This document shows, one piece after another, positions 12,063-24,900 of a DNA stretch of 64,000 nucleotides; position 1 is the first letter of the stretch; the number at the start of each line of letters is the position of its first letter. Below the pieces are notes generated by a model that worked only from the letters and a program-made list of their open reading frames with translations, was not told the origin of the DNA and made no database searches. The position numbers were made by a program, and so were the translations under genes. Source of the stretch: Tethya wilhelma (Eukaryota; Porifera; Demospongiae; Tethyida; Tethyidae); the NCBI GenBank assembly GCA_964030475.1, contig CAXIPT010000003.1, positions 223,365-287,364 on the forward strand. The letters are read 5' to 3'.

Positions 12063-14353
12063 ATGGATAACAGTGACACTGCTGAGTATCATGCCTTTCA
12101 AGGTTGCTTTTCTAGACTAGTGAATGGAGTACATGCTGATGTAGAGAGTGTAGCTACAAAAGCTCTGGAGAAAAATCTGATTACTCTACATCACCTACAA
12201 AATGCAATCAATCAACATGATGATGAAATGCACAGAACCATTAACCTACTGATGAAAATTTTAGCCAGAATTCAGCAGAATCCAGCCTGCTTTGACAGGT
12301 TTGTAACCATTCTGAAGAGCATATCAACAATGGACGATTTGGCTCAACAACTGATATCTGAGTATGATCATGCAAAGCAAATGCTGGAAGTCTCAGGCAA
12401 AAGTCTTAGTCACAGTCTACGAACCGAGGCTCTGGGAGGTGAGTAAATCGTAATATGTGCATATGCATGGAAAGGCATATGCATTTCTGTATGGTTTAAA
12501 AATATTATATATATAGTCTAAGAGTTTATAATAAAGTGTTTATCTGCATGGCATCATCACCGTACTAACTTTATAGCTACATGACTCTGTATAATTATAA
12601 AATAGTTCTATTGAAAATTCAAATGCATGATTGTGATGAAAAAAATCCTAATTATTACTTGACTATATAGTGCTGTCTGTAGGCAGTCTATGAATCCCTC
12701 TTCATGAACCATTAGGATTTTGGGGGAAAATATTTGTAAGGAGGAGCCTATAAGAATGAGGCTAGAGTAAACTATACAAGTAGTAAAATTTTCAAAAAAT
12801 AAGTAGTGTAGAAATAGACAGTTCAGTAAAAAGTATTGGAACAAGGCATATCTCAATTTTGGCAAACGACTATATACCGTATAGCCGGAAAATTTGGCGA
12901 GAATTAAATTTGGCGGATTGAGCAAACTTTGAATTTGGCGGAGCGAGCCGATCACGTGCACAATATGCATACGTACGTATATACGTATACACACACGCAC
13001 TAAATATTGGCGGATTTTAATTTGGCGCTACTAAATCTGCCAAATTTTCCGGCTATACGGTACTTCATTTTTAATAGGGATCCTCAGTTTGTAAATGCAA
13101 TGATCTGTAGCTTATTATTGTATTGATTCAAATTCCTATTAATCAATTGTCTATATAAGCAGTGGAGTAAACTATAACAGACTTAAATTGGACTGCCGGC
13201 CAAGAGTTGGGCATAAAAAATGAAGTAGTCATGTGCCGAAATTGAAATTTTATGCCTAAGTCTCATAATCTCACATATATTTTACCTGCATGCTTGCTGA
13301 TATTTCATCCCCATTATAAACCATGCAGCTGATAATCACGTGACTATTGACCGGAATAATTAATGAGCTGGCTAACATGGGTGCATGTCCAGCTAAAAAA
13401 TGAAGTAGTCATGTGCCAGAGTTCCGAGTCTTGCCTTGTTTCATTGCTTTTTACAGCACTGCCCATTCCTCTTATTCTTACAAAATTTTTACTACTTGTG
13501 ATACTATCACCTGAAATTAAACTTAAAATACAGGTCTACATAATCCACCACAAAGTGCTTCCATTACTGATTCAGAACTGGAACAACAGTTCTCCTCTCT
13601 AGTTTCACAATGTACCAACTCTCATGAAATCACCCCCAGAGCCCTTGCCAATATTATCCTGTGCCTGAATCTATTTGATTCTGAATCAGACATGGATGAG
13701 TCACTTGTAGCTGATTGCCAAACTGACCTCCAACAAGCCTCTTCCAATGATTCTATCTTTGAAATAGTAAAGCCTTACATGTCCTTTCTCAACCCAGAGC
13801 TACTGGGACATATCATTGAATTCCTGGGTACTGACCAGGATCGCAAAGGGTTTAAAAGATACATGAAAGTGTTTAAAGAGTATTGCAAAGGAACAAAAAC
13901 CGTATTGTTACATGATCAAAATGATAAAATGCCAGCAACTGACATGCCATTCCAACAAGTACATACTGCCATACAAACACCTATAGCGACCTTGGATAGT
14001 ATCCGAAACCTCCAATCAAATATGGCAAAGATACTTAAACTTAACGTTGCTACTCTTCAGATCAAAACCAGTGGTGAATCACCCCTAGCTTGTTCATTAC
14101 AGCTTCCCAATTTTGCATGTGAGAAAGTATTTCCTTTATCAAATGACCAAGAGAGGGAACTAAAAGCTTTGGGGTTAACTTCTCTAAAATGTGGAAAATA
14201 CTACTTTGAAAACTCAGGAGCTCAGTCTGACAAGGTAAGTGAAGATGAGATTGAAATGCCTTGCCTAGGATGCCCATTTCAATTAGGCATGCTTTACGAT
14301 TGCCAAAATGACAAACTTCTCGGTACTCAAATGTGCAAAGATGAAGTCATACA
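12063..14353 (+). CDS. Gene A: N-terminal part of a CARD-SNTX-FN3-GTPase family member
   Basis: Exon 1 (12063-12438) starts MDNSDTAEYHAFQG and carries a CARD-like helical fold: LVNGVHADVESVA, NLITLHHLQNAIN, then INLLMKILARIQQNPACFDRF. It ends one base into a codon at a GTGAGT donor. Exon 2 starts at 13534 in matching phase and runs to the gap at 14354. It encodes the helical domain seen in gene C (MSFLNPELLGHIIEFLG) and the first strand of the stonustoxin-like module (GMLYDCQNDKLL). The remainder is lost. The intron of about 1.1 kb holds two MITE families; gene C has the same intron at only 70 bases. Domain order and phase match gene C exactly. Likely an intact gene cut by the assembly. Confidence 0.75.
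12770..13250. repeat. Nested MITEs in the intron of gene A
   Basis: An outer hairpin element has one arm at about 12770-12865 (AAGTAGTAAAATTTTC and onward) and its reverse complement near 13195-13250 (ATGAAGTAGTCATGTGCCG). Inside it, 12875-13062 is a second element with clean inverted ends TACCGTATAGCCGGAAAATT and its complement. The insertion order (inner into outer) is read directly from the nesting. Confidence 0.7.
13386..13505. repeat. MITE arm of the AAGTAGTAAAAATTTT family
   Basis: One arm of the same hairpin element as at 43197-43565, in the orientation ATGAAGTAGTCATGTGCC to AAATTTTTACTACTTG. It lies about 30 bases before the acceptor of gene A exon 2. Confidence 0.65.
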
Positions 14354-14354
14354 N
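14354..14354. other. Assembly gap (N) truncating gene A
   Basis: The open frame of gene A stops matching its paralogues exactly at this N. The sequence after it is transposon-related repeat DNA. Confidence 0.85.
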
Positions 14355-14429
14355 ATATTTTATGGGGAAGGCCTGGGTACGAGGCTAACTCAACTATGAA
14401 TATACAGATCATTCTTTGAACATTTACAA

Positions 14430-15620
14430 CACTAAGGATGCCATATCATACGTACGGTAGTACGTATAGTAGGAATGGGTCGACTGTCTCATGGACACAA
14501 TACAAAATGTTGGCCACCATAAAAATCTAGTCAAACAAAACTAAACCTTCAAAGTTGCTCAGAAGCTCTCACTGACAGATTACCAACTGCATGCAAGTCT
14601 TAAAACTCACAAAAACTTTTCGTAGCACTTGTAGAGAGCACTAGTGGGAAGCCACCATAGTGCCATTTTTGTTCTTTTAACTTAATTACTTACTTACGTA
14701 CTTTCTAACTGACTTAGTTGAAAGCATTTTCAGAGATCCAGAATGTTTTGAGCCAACTTTGACAGCAAAGTAAGTTCTTTTCATGGGTACTACATTCCTT
14801 GATAGTCGTTTTCATCATAAATAGGCCTAAAAAAAACTAGAAAGCTTTGAAACTTAGCATATAAATTCATGTACTACAATGCAGTCATCTTTGTGGGTAG
14901 AGTTCAAAGGTTATTATCTATCCCTGTGGCATTTAATGCGCATGTGCATTAGCCTCCTCTAGCATACTGAAGTGCATGTAGCTGCTACTCAAGCTTTTTG
15001 TAGGGACTAACCAATCTCTGACAGTCTCCACACTATAGTGTTGAAAAAAGTGAATGAACAAGTAGTAAAAATTTCAAAAAAATAAGTAGTGTAGAAATGG
15101 GCAGTGTGGTAAAAAGTATTGGAACAAGGCATGGTCTCAATTTCGGCACATGACTACTTCATTTTTATGCCCAACTCTTGGCTGGTAGTTCAGCTTAAGT
15201 TATATAGTAAAAATTTTATAAAAATGAGAGGTGTAGGAATGGGCAGTGCGGTAAAAAGCAATGAAACAAGGCAAGTCTCTGAATTTCGGTACATGACTAC
15301 TTCATTTTCATGCCTGAGTCGATTGCAAGTTTGAATTCCATTATTATAGATGTCGGTCATTTGGTTCATGAGTCAATGTAAGCAATCACTTGACCAATTT
15401 GGATGAAGTAACAATTCATTTAGAATGTAGATACACAAAGAGTAGGGCACAAAAAGTGAAGTAGTCATGTGCCGAAATTCAGAGACTTGCATTGTTTCAT
15501 TGCTTTTTACCGCACTGCCCATTCCTACACCTCTCATTTTAATAAAATTTTTATACTTATTCATTCACTTTTTTAAACACCAAGGTGCTCAATCGTATGG
15601 AGAAAATCACACAGCAGAGA
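14430..15620 (-). mobile_element. Diverged fragment of the P-like transposon end plus foldback repeat
   Basis: The stretch from about 14440 to 14530 (ATACGTACGGTAGTACGTAT, then ACACAATACAAAATGTT) matches the outer right end of the element at 49430-49506. Blocks downstream (GGGAAGCCAC near 14650, AATGCGCATGTGCATT near 14935, CTTTTTGTAGGGACTAACC near 14995) match, in reverse complement, the left flank of that element at 43600-44100. 15058-15575 holds an arm and a complete copy of the 43197-43565 hairpin element in opposite orientation. No coding capacity was found. Confidence 0.6.
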
Positions 15621-15621
15621 N
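15621..15621. other. Assembly gap (N)
   Basis: Repeat DNA on the left changes at this base to the final coding exon of a DENND3-like gene on the right. Confidence 0.85.
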
Positions 15622-15674
15622 GCTCCAATGATGGATATGCTGCTGTGTGGAAGGCCATTGAAATAACTGGATAG
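15622..15674 (+). pseudogene. Last exon end of a DENND3-like gene
   Basis: The frame SNDGYAAVWKAIEITG followed by TAG is the same as the end of the copy at 33455-33513, which ends in TAA. It is the final WD-repeat strand. Everything before it is lost in the gap. A second, decayed fragment of a DENND3-like exon lies at about 15820-15882; it matches the LEDAP...DLTLSENGE exon seen at 57074-57137. A real gene end or an assembly fragment are both possible. Confidence 0.7.
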
Positions 15675-16358
15675 AATTACTATATTAAATGTGTGAATTA
15701 TAATGTTGTGTCATTACATTGTGCATTTAATTGGAATTCGGCATAACTCACTCCATGCATGATGCGTACCATAGTATGGACGTAACTGCTCACACACATG
15801 CGCAAACCTATCAAGTGTAAGCTGTCGTATCTTGAAGATATATACACCCATGCAGAGATTTGACTCTCAGTGAGAATGGAGAGTAAGTTCATTTCTGATC
15901 AATCCATAACCCCCTACAATTATATTCTGTCTCACACACACATGATAATACTCTTCCCTTCAGATGCATGCATGTGGTGTTGTTCAAAAAGTGGTATATT
16001 CCATATTACTCCTGTAGTTCAGATTGGGAAATTTTTGCCAATAACATGAGTGGCAAGAATTGAAATTTGACATGACATTGTATACTGAATCAGTCAAAAA
16101 TTAAAAGACAACTTCCAGTTGCTAATTTAAATGCCCCTCAGCACTTTCTGAACACTTTTTAGATTTATCACCCAATAATAATTCATTCTGAATTGTACTA
16201 GCCGAAAATTCAATACCTCTGCCCATTATGTGAGGTAATTTAATTTTGTGATAAAAATTATTATTAATGAACTTTATCATACACTGGCAGGCTACGATAT
16301 TATACCATGCAGTAACTATAATATTATTGTGAGGGATTTAGATAAGCACAATGTCATA

Positions 16359-16476
16359 TACCGTAGATCGGGAAATCAGGGTGATCTTTACCGAATCGGT
16401 CAAAGTGGCGAAAATTAAACACGCGAAAATTAAACAAGCGAAAATTTATAGCGGCGAAAATTTCCCGATCTACGGT
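16359..16476. repeat. Short MITE with inverted ends
   Basis: The ends TACCGTAGATCGGGAAAT and the complement of TACCGTAGATCGGGAAATTT enclose about 80 bases containing a tandem GCGAAAATTAAACA motif. The same type of element occurs at 2819-2965. Confidence 0.75.
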
Positions 16477-16779
16477 ATGTACCATCCATTGTCAGGGATC
16501 AGTGAGATGATATTCATTTCTATAGCTACATACTATAGCTATATATAAAGGGAGTTGTCATGTGCATTTTACAATAGACTGCACAATAACTGGTTGTTTT
16601 GCCAACCTTCCATAGAACAATATCTGTTGTACACATGGACATTATGGACTATAATAAATGCTAGTCATGAACAACAAAGAAAATAACTATAGCCGTACTC
16701 TTGTTAATAACTCCCATACAAGGTGCAGAATAATCAGCTGCATGACTTGTTCATGAAATGCAATCTGCATTCATATTAG

Positions 16780-17475
16780 TTGGACAGTATGTCTGGCAAA
16801 ACTAGTACTGAGTATTGTGCCTTTCAAGGTAGTTTCGATAGACTTGTGACTGGAGTGGCACCTGATGTTGAGGATGTTGCTAGAAAGATGTTTTCAGAAA
16901 CACTGATTTCTAAAGATAACCTAAGAATTGCAATCAATCAAAATGATGATAAACATAGAGCTACGGATCTACTGATCCTAATGATAAACAAGATCGAACA
17001 GAATCCATCCCACATCAATACTTTTATAACTATTCTAAAGAAGATACCATCTTTGGTGGAATTGGCTGGAGAACTGAGTGAGAAATTACAGTCAGACACC
17101 ACTGCAGTGCCTGTGCAACAATCCGCTGAATCAGTAGATCAAACTGCAGCTCATAATTCTATTGGAATGGAGTTGGATACACCAATACAGAATCATGGGA
17201 ATGTTAAAACTGTTTCATATAATGTGAAATATTGTGATGCCAATGATGAAACTAAATCTTGGAAGGACAAAATCATTAAGGCTGATGGTAGTAATAAATT
17301 GATCATTCGAAATCTTTCTCCACAAACCAAGTACATCTTCAAGGTACGACCTGAACTAGAGGATGGTAGTTTTGGTCCTTGGAGTGAAGTCAGTGATCCC
17401 ATTGAAACAAATCGAGCACCCCCCCCAAGAGCCATTGCTGTGACACATAACACCATTACATTGGACCTTAATTAG
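16780..17475 (+). CDS. Short CARD-FN3 protein, truncated family member (A2)
   Basis: A single-exon frame of 231 residues. The second Met (MSGKTSTEYCAFQG, at 16789) aligns best with paralogue starts. Residues 10-115 are the CARD-like fold (FDRLVTGVAPDVEDVA, LISKDNLRIAIN, INKIEQNPSHINTF). A single FN3-like module follows: its first strands are missing, but NLSPQTKYIFKVRPELEDG is intact. The frame then enters a second FN3 start (RAIAVTHNTITLDL) and stops at TAG. No SNTX, FN3 array or GTPase part follows; downstream is a hairpin repeat. It may be a decayed copy of a B-type gene, or a short expressed CARD protein that could compete with the long forms. The sequence alone cannot decide. Confidence 0.6.
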   Translation: MDSMSGKTSTEYCAFQGSFDRLVTGVAPDVEDVARKMFSETLISKDNLRIAINQNDDKHRATDLLILMINKIEQNPSHINTFITILKKIPSLVELAGELSEKLQSDTTAVPVQQSAESVDQTAAHNSIGMELDTPIQNHGNVKTVSYNVKYCDANDETKSWKDKIIKADGSNKLIIRNLSPQTKYIFKVRPELEDGSFGPWSEVSDPIETNRAPPPRAIAVTHNTITLDLN

Positions 17476-17762
17476 AGTACTAAACCAAGAACTGTAGCAC
17501 TAAGTTTATAACTTCTAGTTAAACCATGGAATTTTATTGATTCTTCATGCAAGATATAACCTGACACTATCCGACAAACTTTCATTTTTAACTCATCTGC
17601 CGGGCCTTCAATGCCCTTCATGCACTCTTCATTTTAAATTTTTGACACATTTAGATCATGCATACTCCATTCATATATATTCAAGTGTACATGTGTGCAT
17701 CGATGTTGTCTTATCTCATAGATCACTATTAATAGCTATACTGTTCATAATTTCTACAATTA

Positions 17763-17970
17763 TATAGATTGACAGTTGTTTGTGAGCTTGTCATAGCAAG
17801 TAAATACTTAGAAATACAAGATGTTTCTGTCCATGGACCTTCATCAGTTATGACTGAATGACACAAAACCAGTGAAGGTCCACACATTGTCAACAGAAAT
17901 GTCTTGTATTTCTAAGAATTCACTAGCTAAGACAAGCTCACAAACAATTCTGTCAATCTATATTACCTGA
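17763..17970. repeat. Hairpin element with long inverted arms
   Basis: The left arm from 17763 (ATAGATTGACAGTTGTTTGTG) pairs with the right arm ending near 17970. Arms of roughly 85 bases surround a short spacer. Typical of a MITE; no coding capacity. Confidence 0.75.
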
Positions 17971-18930
17971 TTGCAATGAGCCTATATGATTTCTACTATA
18001 TCATACACTTATTGTCCTAATACCCAATATCTCCTATTCCATTATAATGATTATTATAATTAAACACAATCATTATGAAAAAAATTAAGAAAGAAGAGAG
18101 AAAATGAGAGAATTATGAGAAAATTAAGAAACAACAACAATTTGAAAAGAACTTTTTACACAAACTTTAGTACTTAGTCTGAGCCAATGAGTGCTAACCA
18201 GCCAGGACATTTTATACTTCACTACTTATATATTGTGCTCAACCAAACTAATTGGTACAAATTTTGACCATTATAATTATATTATAATATGTTATTATTC
18301 AGAAAGCATAATCGTCGTCAATTTTAAAATTGTACACTTGGTGAGTCTGTCAGTGAGGCAAAGGATCAAAAAATGCAAAATTAATGAAGTAGTCAAGTGC
18401 CAAAATTGAAACATGCCTGTTCCCAAACTTGTTACAGCACTGTCCATTTTTACACTGCTTATTTTTATGAAATTTCTACTACTTGACAGTCTAGTTGAGT
18501 ATCCAGTGATCGAATGTCTGGCAAAGGTTAAAGTCTATTGACTAAATAAGTGTGGTGTGTCAGTGTGCACGTGAGGAATTCGAAACAAACAATCAAATTG
18601 ATCTGATGTTTTAAGATAAACATATATGTCAGCCCATACATTGTCAGTGAGATGGTATTCATCTCTAGCTACTATAGAGGGAGTATAGTCACGAGAGTTG
18701 TTTCTCAATCCTTTCAGATCAATATAATTGTGTGAATAACAAAGAAGACAATAGCATACTACAGCTCATTGTTGTGAATTAACCCCCTTACAAGGTTATG
18801 ACTATAGAAATCGTTATGCTTAAGTGCCATCTCTTGATCTCTGAGTCAGTCTGAATGATTTTGCTCGAGGTAGAAGTTAAGCCTGTATATATGGGCTCTA
18901 AAAGAACAGTCCAAGTAAGATAACTTAATT
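17971..18930. other. Intergenic stretch before gene B
   Basis: AT-rich DNA with one arm of the AAGTAGT hairpin family at about 18375-18485. No gene seen. It should contain the gene B promoter, but no clear TATA or initiator could be assigned. Confidence 0.5.
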
Positions 18931-21900
18931 ATGGATAACAGTGACACTGCTGAGTATCGTACCTTTCAGAGTTACTTTGATACACTAGTGACTGGAGTGG
19001 CACATCATGTAGAGGGTGTAGCTAGAAAGGCATTTACAATGAGACTGATCTTATCTCAGAACTTGAGCAGTGCTATGAATCGGGACCAGGATATATTTCA
19101 TAGAGCTACTAAACTGCTGCAACATGTACTAGATAGGATCAAACAGAATCCATCCTGTTTCAATACAGTAATGACTATTCTTAAAGAATTCACATCTCTG
19201 GAGGAATTGTCTGAAGAACTGATTATGAAATTACAGTCAAGCATCACAACACAGGAACCAGATTCACTACATCACTCTTGGAGACCAAGAGCCAGTGTTG
19301 TGACTTATGACACCATCACACTGGAGTGGGACAAACAAAAACTAGATTGTGAGAATATTAACATCATGTCATACCTAGTGAGATATCGACTTGCTGATGA
19401 TCAAACCAAACTATTGAAGTACAAATTGACTGACAGTAGTGACACCGAACTGACCATTACCAATCTTTCTCCTCAAACTAAGTACATCTTTAAGGTACGA
19501 CCTGAACTAGAAGATGGTGATGTTGGAACTTGGAGTGAAGAAAGTAATCCCATTGAGACCAAGCCTTTACCCTGTCAACCTGGGAAGCCAATTGCCACTG
19601 CTGTGACTCATGACAGTATAACTTTGGAATGGAGTAAACCTAAACACAATATTTTAAATGCAAATGATGATCAAGTTGGTAATGAAATTAAAACGGTGAA
19701 TATACCCATTGAAACACCTGTGACCTGGCAAAAGAGAGAGCTAAAAGTTATAGAAATGCCTTGCTTAGGACGTCTATTTTGTTTGGGTATGTTGTACAAT
19801 TGCCAAAATGACAAACTCCTTGATACTCAACTGTGCAAAGATGATGTCATACAAGCACTAGTGGAAGAAATCCCTATGACTAGTCACAGCTGTGAAGTCT
19901 TAGAAGATGATAGTCTAGAAACCAAGGCCTTGAGCTTACAGCTAACACCTTCTCTCAAGCTAAGCCTCATGTCCAACTTGATTCAGATTTCAAAGTCAGC
20001 CAAATACTGGAATGATCGTTGCAAGTCAAAACGTCAAGTCCGTGTCTCTCTCAAGTACACAAGCACTACAATAAAAAAACAACTCCCAACTAATAATCTC
20101 AGTAAACACTTGCAGCAACAAATTAGTGAGGGTGCTACTCATGTAGTGACTGGAATCCTTTACGGGTTTGATGCTTACTGCGTGTTTGATCACAAGCTGA
20201 GAGAAAATGAGCGATCTGAAGATGTTCTTGAGAGCATGTTGACAATGGTCAAATCAGTGCAAGTACTGTCTAGCTCTGACAGTACTCATATTGAGTCACC
20301 CGATATTTGCACAGTGTATAGTGACACAGGACATAGTACTCTTCGAGAAGTTGTTGACCAGTTTCACAAGTTTAAAGATCAGTCAGCCAAAAAGAAACTG
20401 ACTCCTGTCCCAATAAAAGTGTGGTTGTACCCACTAGAGAAGTTGGACAGGAGATTTAATTTTGTTACAAGAGAAGTGAGTACTAACCTTGCAGATAAGG
20501 TACAGGGTAAATTGGAGTGTTTGCACCAAGTTCAGATGATTGCCAATGACCTGCTAGCTCAATACAGTATAACATTTTCAAGATTTCAGCACACAAAAAG
20601 TAGAGTAACAAAGTTTACAGAAATTGTAAAAACTTACAGCAATGAACTACAACAAAGCATTGCTGAGTTGCTACCAGAAATTCGTGGAGAAAGGGTTGAG
20701 GAAATTAAAATGGCAAAAGTAATTGAAGAAATATCACCATTTGAATACAATTCTCTCAAAACTTGGTTGAAGCAGGTTAAGGAAGAAATCAGTACACTTG
20801 AAATGCTTATGAATCAAATAAAGCACAACGAAATTGTAACTTTTGAAGAGCTTCAATCTATACTCATCAGTGAGTCTGATTCCGTCTACAATGTGTGTCT
20901 AATGTTCCATATTGCTTTGGAGGATGACCAAACCATCAGCGATCTTCAGTCATATCTTCAATCCAAACAAGTGAGCCAATGTCTGCGTAATGATGAATTA
21001 AAGTGGTATACAAGCACTGAACTCATGAAGAAGATCACAGACAACATTGAACACTTCAAAACTTTCATGGAAAGCAACTCAGAGAACAAGCGTACTAACT
21101 CTGTGGTAGTGACAAGTAGCACACCAACAGCTGATCAAAAGGAGCCTATCAGCATTTGTCTCTATGAAGGCACCTCATGTAAACCATGGGAGCCTCCAGG
21201 ACCACCAGGTAAGCCAACGGTCAAAGAAGTAACTCATGACACAGTTCAACTAGAATGGTCCCCACCAGAATATGGCAGCCAGAGTGTAGAGTGCTATAAA
21301 GTATCATACTATCCAGTGGACCAACCACAAGATGACCATGCCTTAACTACAAGCAGCGCTCGATCAATTGTTACTATTGGTGGACTAGTACCCAGTACTA
21401 AGTATGTGTTTACAGTGCAGTCAAAGTGTAAGGTCGGTCTTGGAGCCAAGGGAGAGACTAGTGATCATGTGGAAACTCATCAAGCACCTGCAACCCAAGA
21501 AATTAGAGTAGTTAAGCCTGTTGCGGAAGCATCATCTGTAACTACCCATGAGGTATCATCAAAAAAACCAAAAGGTACTTCTATAACTCACAATAGTATC
21601 ACACTAGAGTGGGCCCTACCTGAAGAAAACAGTGACAATGTTGACCATTATCACATTTTATTTTGCAAGATTGATGGCAAATGGCAAAAGATTACCACTA
21701 ACAGTTCTGAACGAAAAAAAATTGTCAGTAATCTTTCTCCTCAAACCAAGTACATTTTCAAAGTACGACCTGAACTGGATGATTGGAAAGTTGGTGATTG
21801 GAGTGAAGAAAGTGATCCCATTGAAACAAAGGCACCAATATGTCAGCCTGGCAAGCCAACAGTCAGTGCTGTGACTCACGACAGCATTGCAATACTGTGG

Positions 21901-24900
21901 GAGAAACCTAACTATCATTCTGAAACTGTGCATTCTTATCTTGTCTGTTATATTGAGGACACTCAAGCTAAATCTGGTTGGAAACAAGTAATGACTGACA
22001 GCAATGAGGCAAAGTTTACTGCATCTAATCTTTCTCCTCAAACCAAGTACATCTTCAAGGTACGACCTGAACTTGACAATGGCATTGGTGCTTGGAGTGA
22101 AGTAAGTAATCCTATTAAGACAAGGGAGCGGCATGATTCCAGATCCATTGCTGATTTAGGCAAACCTACAGCCATAGCAGTCTCTGACAACTCTATCACA
22201 CTTCAGTGGAAGAAACCTGAATTATTCAAGGACTCCATAGATCACTATACTGCCACATATCGATCAGTTGATGACCCTAAGAAACGATGGAAAAGCATTA
22301 CCACAGATGGTGCTCAAGAGAATATAACACTGAAAGATCTTATCAATGATACAAAGTATGTGATTAAAGTTCGTTCTGAATGTGATAGTGGTAATGGTCC
22401 ATCAAGTGAACTCAGTGACCCCATCAAAACCAGAGCTACCTCTCCACCTGGCAGACCAACAGCCTCAGATGTGACACACGATAGTGTACTGTTGAAGTGG
22501 AGCAAACCTGAATCTGGTAGTGAGAAGATTACATTGTACAAGATACTATACAGTTCTAGGTCTGCCAATGATCATACTAAAACATTTTTAACAGAGAGCA
22601 ATGAACATAGTTTGCTAATTGAAAACCTTTCTGCCAACACAGTGTACACATTTCAAGTCCAGCCAATCTGCTCTGAGAATCTTGGTTGTACCAGTGCAAT
22701 GAGTGACATCATTAAGACTAAACTAACCTCACCACCAGGCAAACCACAAGCTAAATGTATTACTCACAACAGTGTAACTTTGACATGGACTCAACCAGAC
22801 CATGGGAAAGAGAACATAAAATATTACAGTGTCAAAGTTGACAATGAATGCACAGTTTTGGAAGACATTGACCTTAAAACAGAAGGAGCTCAAGAAACCA
22901 TCACAGTACCTCACCTAGATATGAAAAAGAAATACCAGTTCAAAGTTCGTCCAGAGTGTGGTGAAGCTGGTGTTGGCATGGAGAGTGAGATGAGTGATGT
23001 CATTGAAACCATGGCAACCTCTCCTCCTGGGAAACCAACAGTGTCTAAAGTCACTCATGAGAGTGTTCAGTTGAAATGGACAGAACCAGAAGAAAAATGT
23101 GTGCATATTGAAGAATATGAAGTGTGGTACAGGAAACCTGGAAAATCCAAATTTAAGTGGGACAAAGCTGTATTATTCACAACTGGACCAAAAGAATATA
23201 AAACAACTCTAGGCCAGGAGTACATTGATTTTGATACAGAATATGAATTCAAGATAGTATCAATCTGCACCAGTGGTATTGGAAGTGAGAGTGAAGCCAG
23301 TAAGCCTGTTCGAACATTGACCACCACTCCACCTGGTCAGCCAGTAGTATCAAATCTAACTCACAACAGTGTTCGAATAAAATGGACAAAACCAAAGCAT
23401 AGAGGTAACTCAAAGGATATAAGGTATAATATTGTTTGTAAAGAGAAGGAAACAGAGTTTGAGTTCGAAAAGAATACAATACTGAACAGTAGCGATTGCA
23501 GTGAAGATCAAACTAGCACAAGTATTGGCGGACTAAATCCTAATACTGTGTACATCTTCAAGATCCACCCTCACTGTCCCACTGGTCCTGGAGCAGAGAG
23601 TGAATGGAGTGAACCAATCAGAACTAAAATAGTCTACTATAAGCCTGGGAAACCCCAAGCTGAAAGTACAAAATATAATGAAGCTTGTATCAAATGGAAA
23701 AGACCAGACAATGGATGGGAGGCTGTGAAAAACTACACTGTGCACTATCAAAGAGAAAATGATCAAACTTGGGTGACATGGCTACAACATATAGACAGTC
23801 TTACTACTTATTGTACTGTGAGTGGCCTTCTTCCAGGGACTTCATATATATTCAAAGTCAATTCTAACTTATCCTATTCTGCTAAATCACACTTACTAAG
23901 TAAAGAAACAGAGAGTGAAAACAGCGAACTCATCAAGACTAAAGCAACTACTTTACCTCATAGACTGGAAGCCATTCCTACGATAGAAAATAATCAGCAT
24001 GCTGTTATCTTAAAGTGGGATGCACCCGAGAATGGAAGTGAATTTATTAAGCATTATAAAATAAAACACACTGAACAATCACAACAATCCAAGGATACAA
24101 TTAGTGAAAATACCACAAAAAGAGTAACTTGTCTCAAAGGAAAAACTCAGTACACATTCACTGTAGTTCCTATATGCCATGATCAGTTTGAAGGTGAACC
24201 AAGTGAGAGCATTACGATTGTGACGCTACCATCTTGTAAGCCTGGCAAAGTTAACTGTGTTGCCTCTACTTACAATACTATCGCAATCAAGTGGCATAAA
24301 CCAGAATATTATTCAGGAGCTGTTAAACAGTATGAATTGTCTTACTATAAATCACCAACTGACAAGATACAATTTAAAGTGGCACCAAAAAGTCATGAAG
24401 GCACTGAAATTACAAATTTAACCCACAATACAGAATACACCTTTACAGTTCGTCCAATATGTGATGGTAGTATTAGTATAGAGCCCAGTATTAGTGATCC
24501 CATTGCTACCATGGCAACCTCCCCTCCTGGTACACCAATCATATCTCCAAATTTTAGAGTGACACACAACAGCATTACTTTGAAGTGGACAAACCCAGCA
24601 GTAGGAAGTGAGGGCATAAAGTACTATGAAATAATGTACAGAAAACACTCAAAAATTCTATTTGTCATCAGAACATTTCAGAAAAGTTCAGCTTCAGACT
24701 TCAAATTGGTTAAAACAGAAACTAAACAAGAGGAGAAAACTGTGGAAAAGCTATCACCTGGTACAAAGTACATCTTTAAAGTACGGTCAGTGTGTACTAG
24801 TGACAAAGGTAAGGAAAACTGTGGTATGGAGAGTGAGCCTAGTGACCCTATAGAAACAAATGCAATATCTCCACCTGGTAGACCAAGAGCTATTACATGT

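Noticed and set aside
14342..14399. Natural C-terminal end for gene A at 14399
   Set aside because: The residues after the N at 14354 do not match any paralogue and come from repeat DNA.
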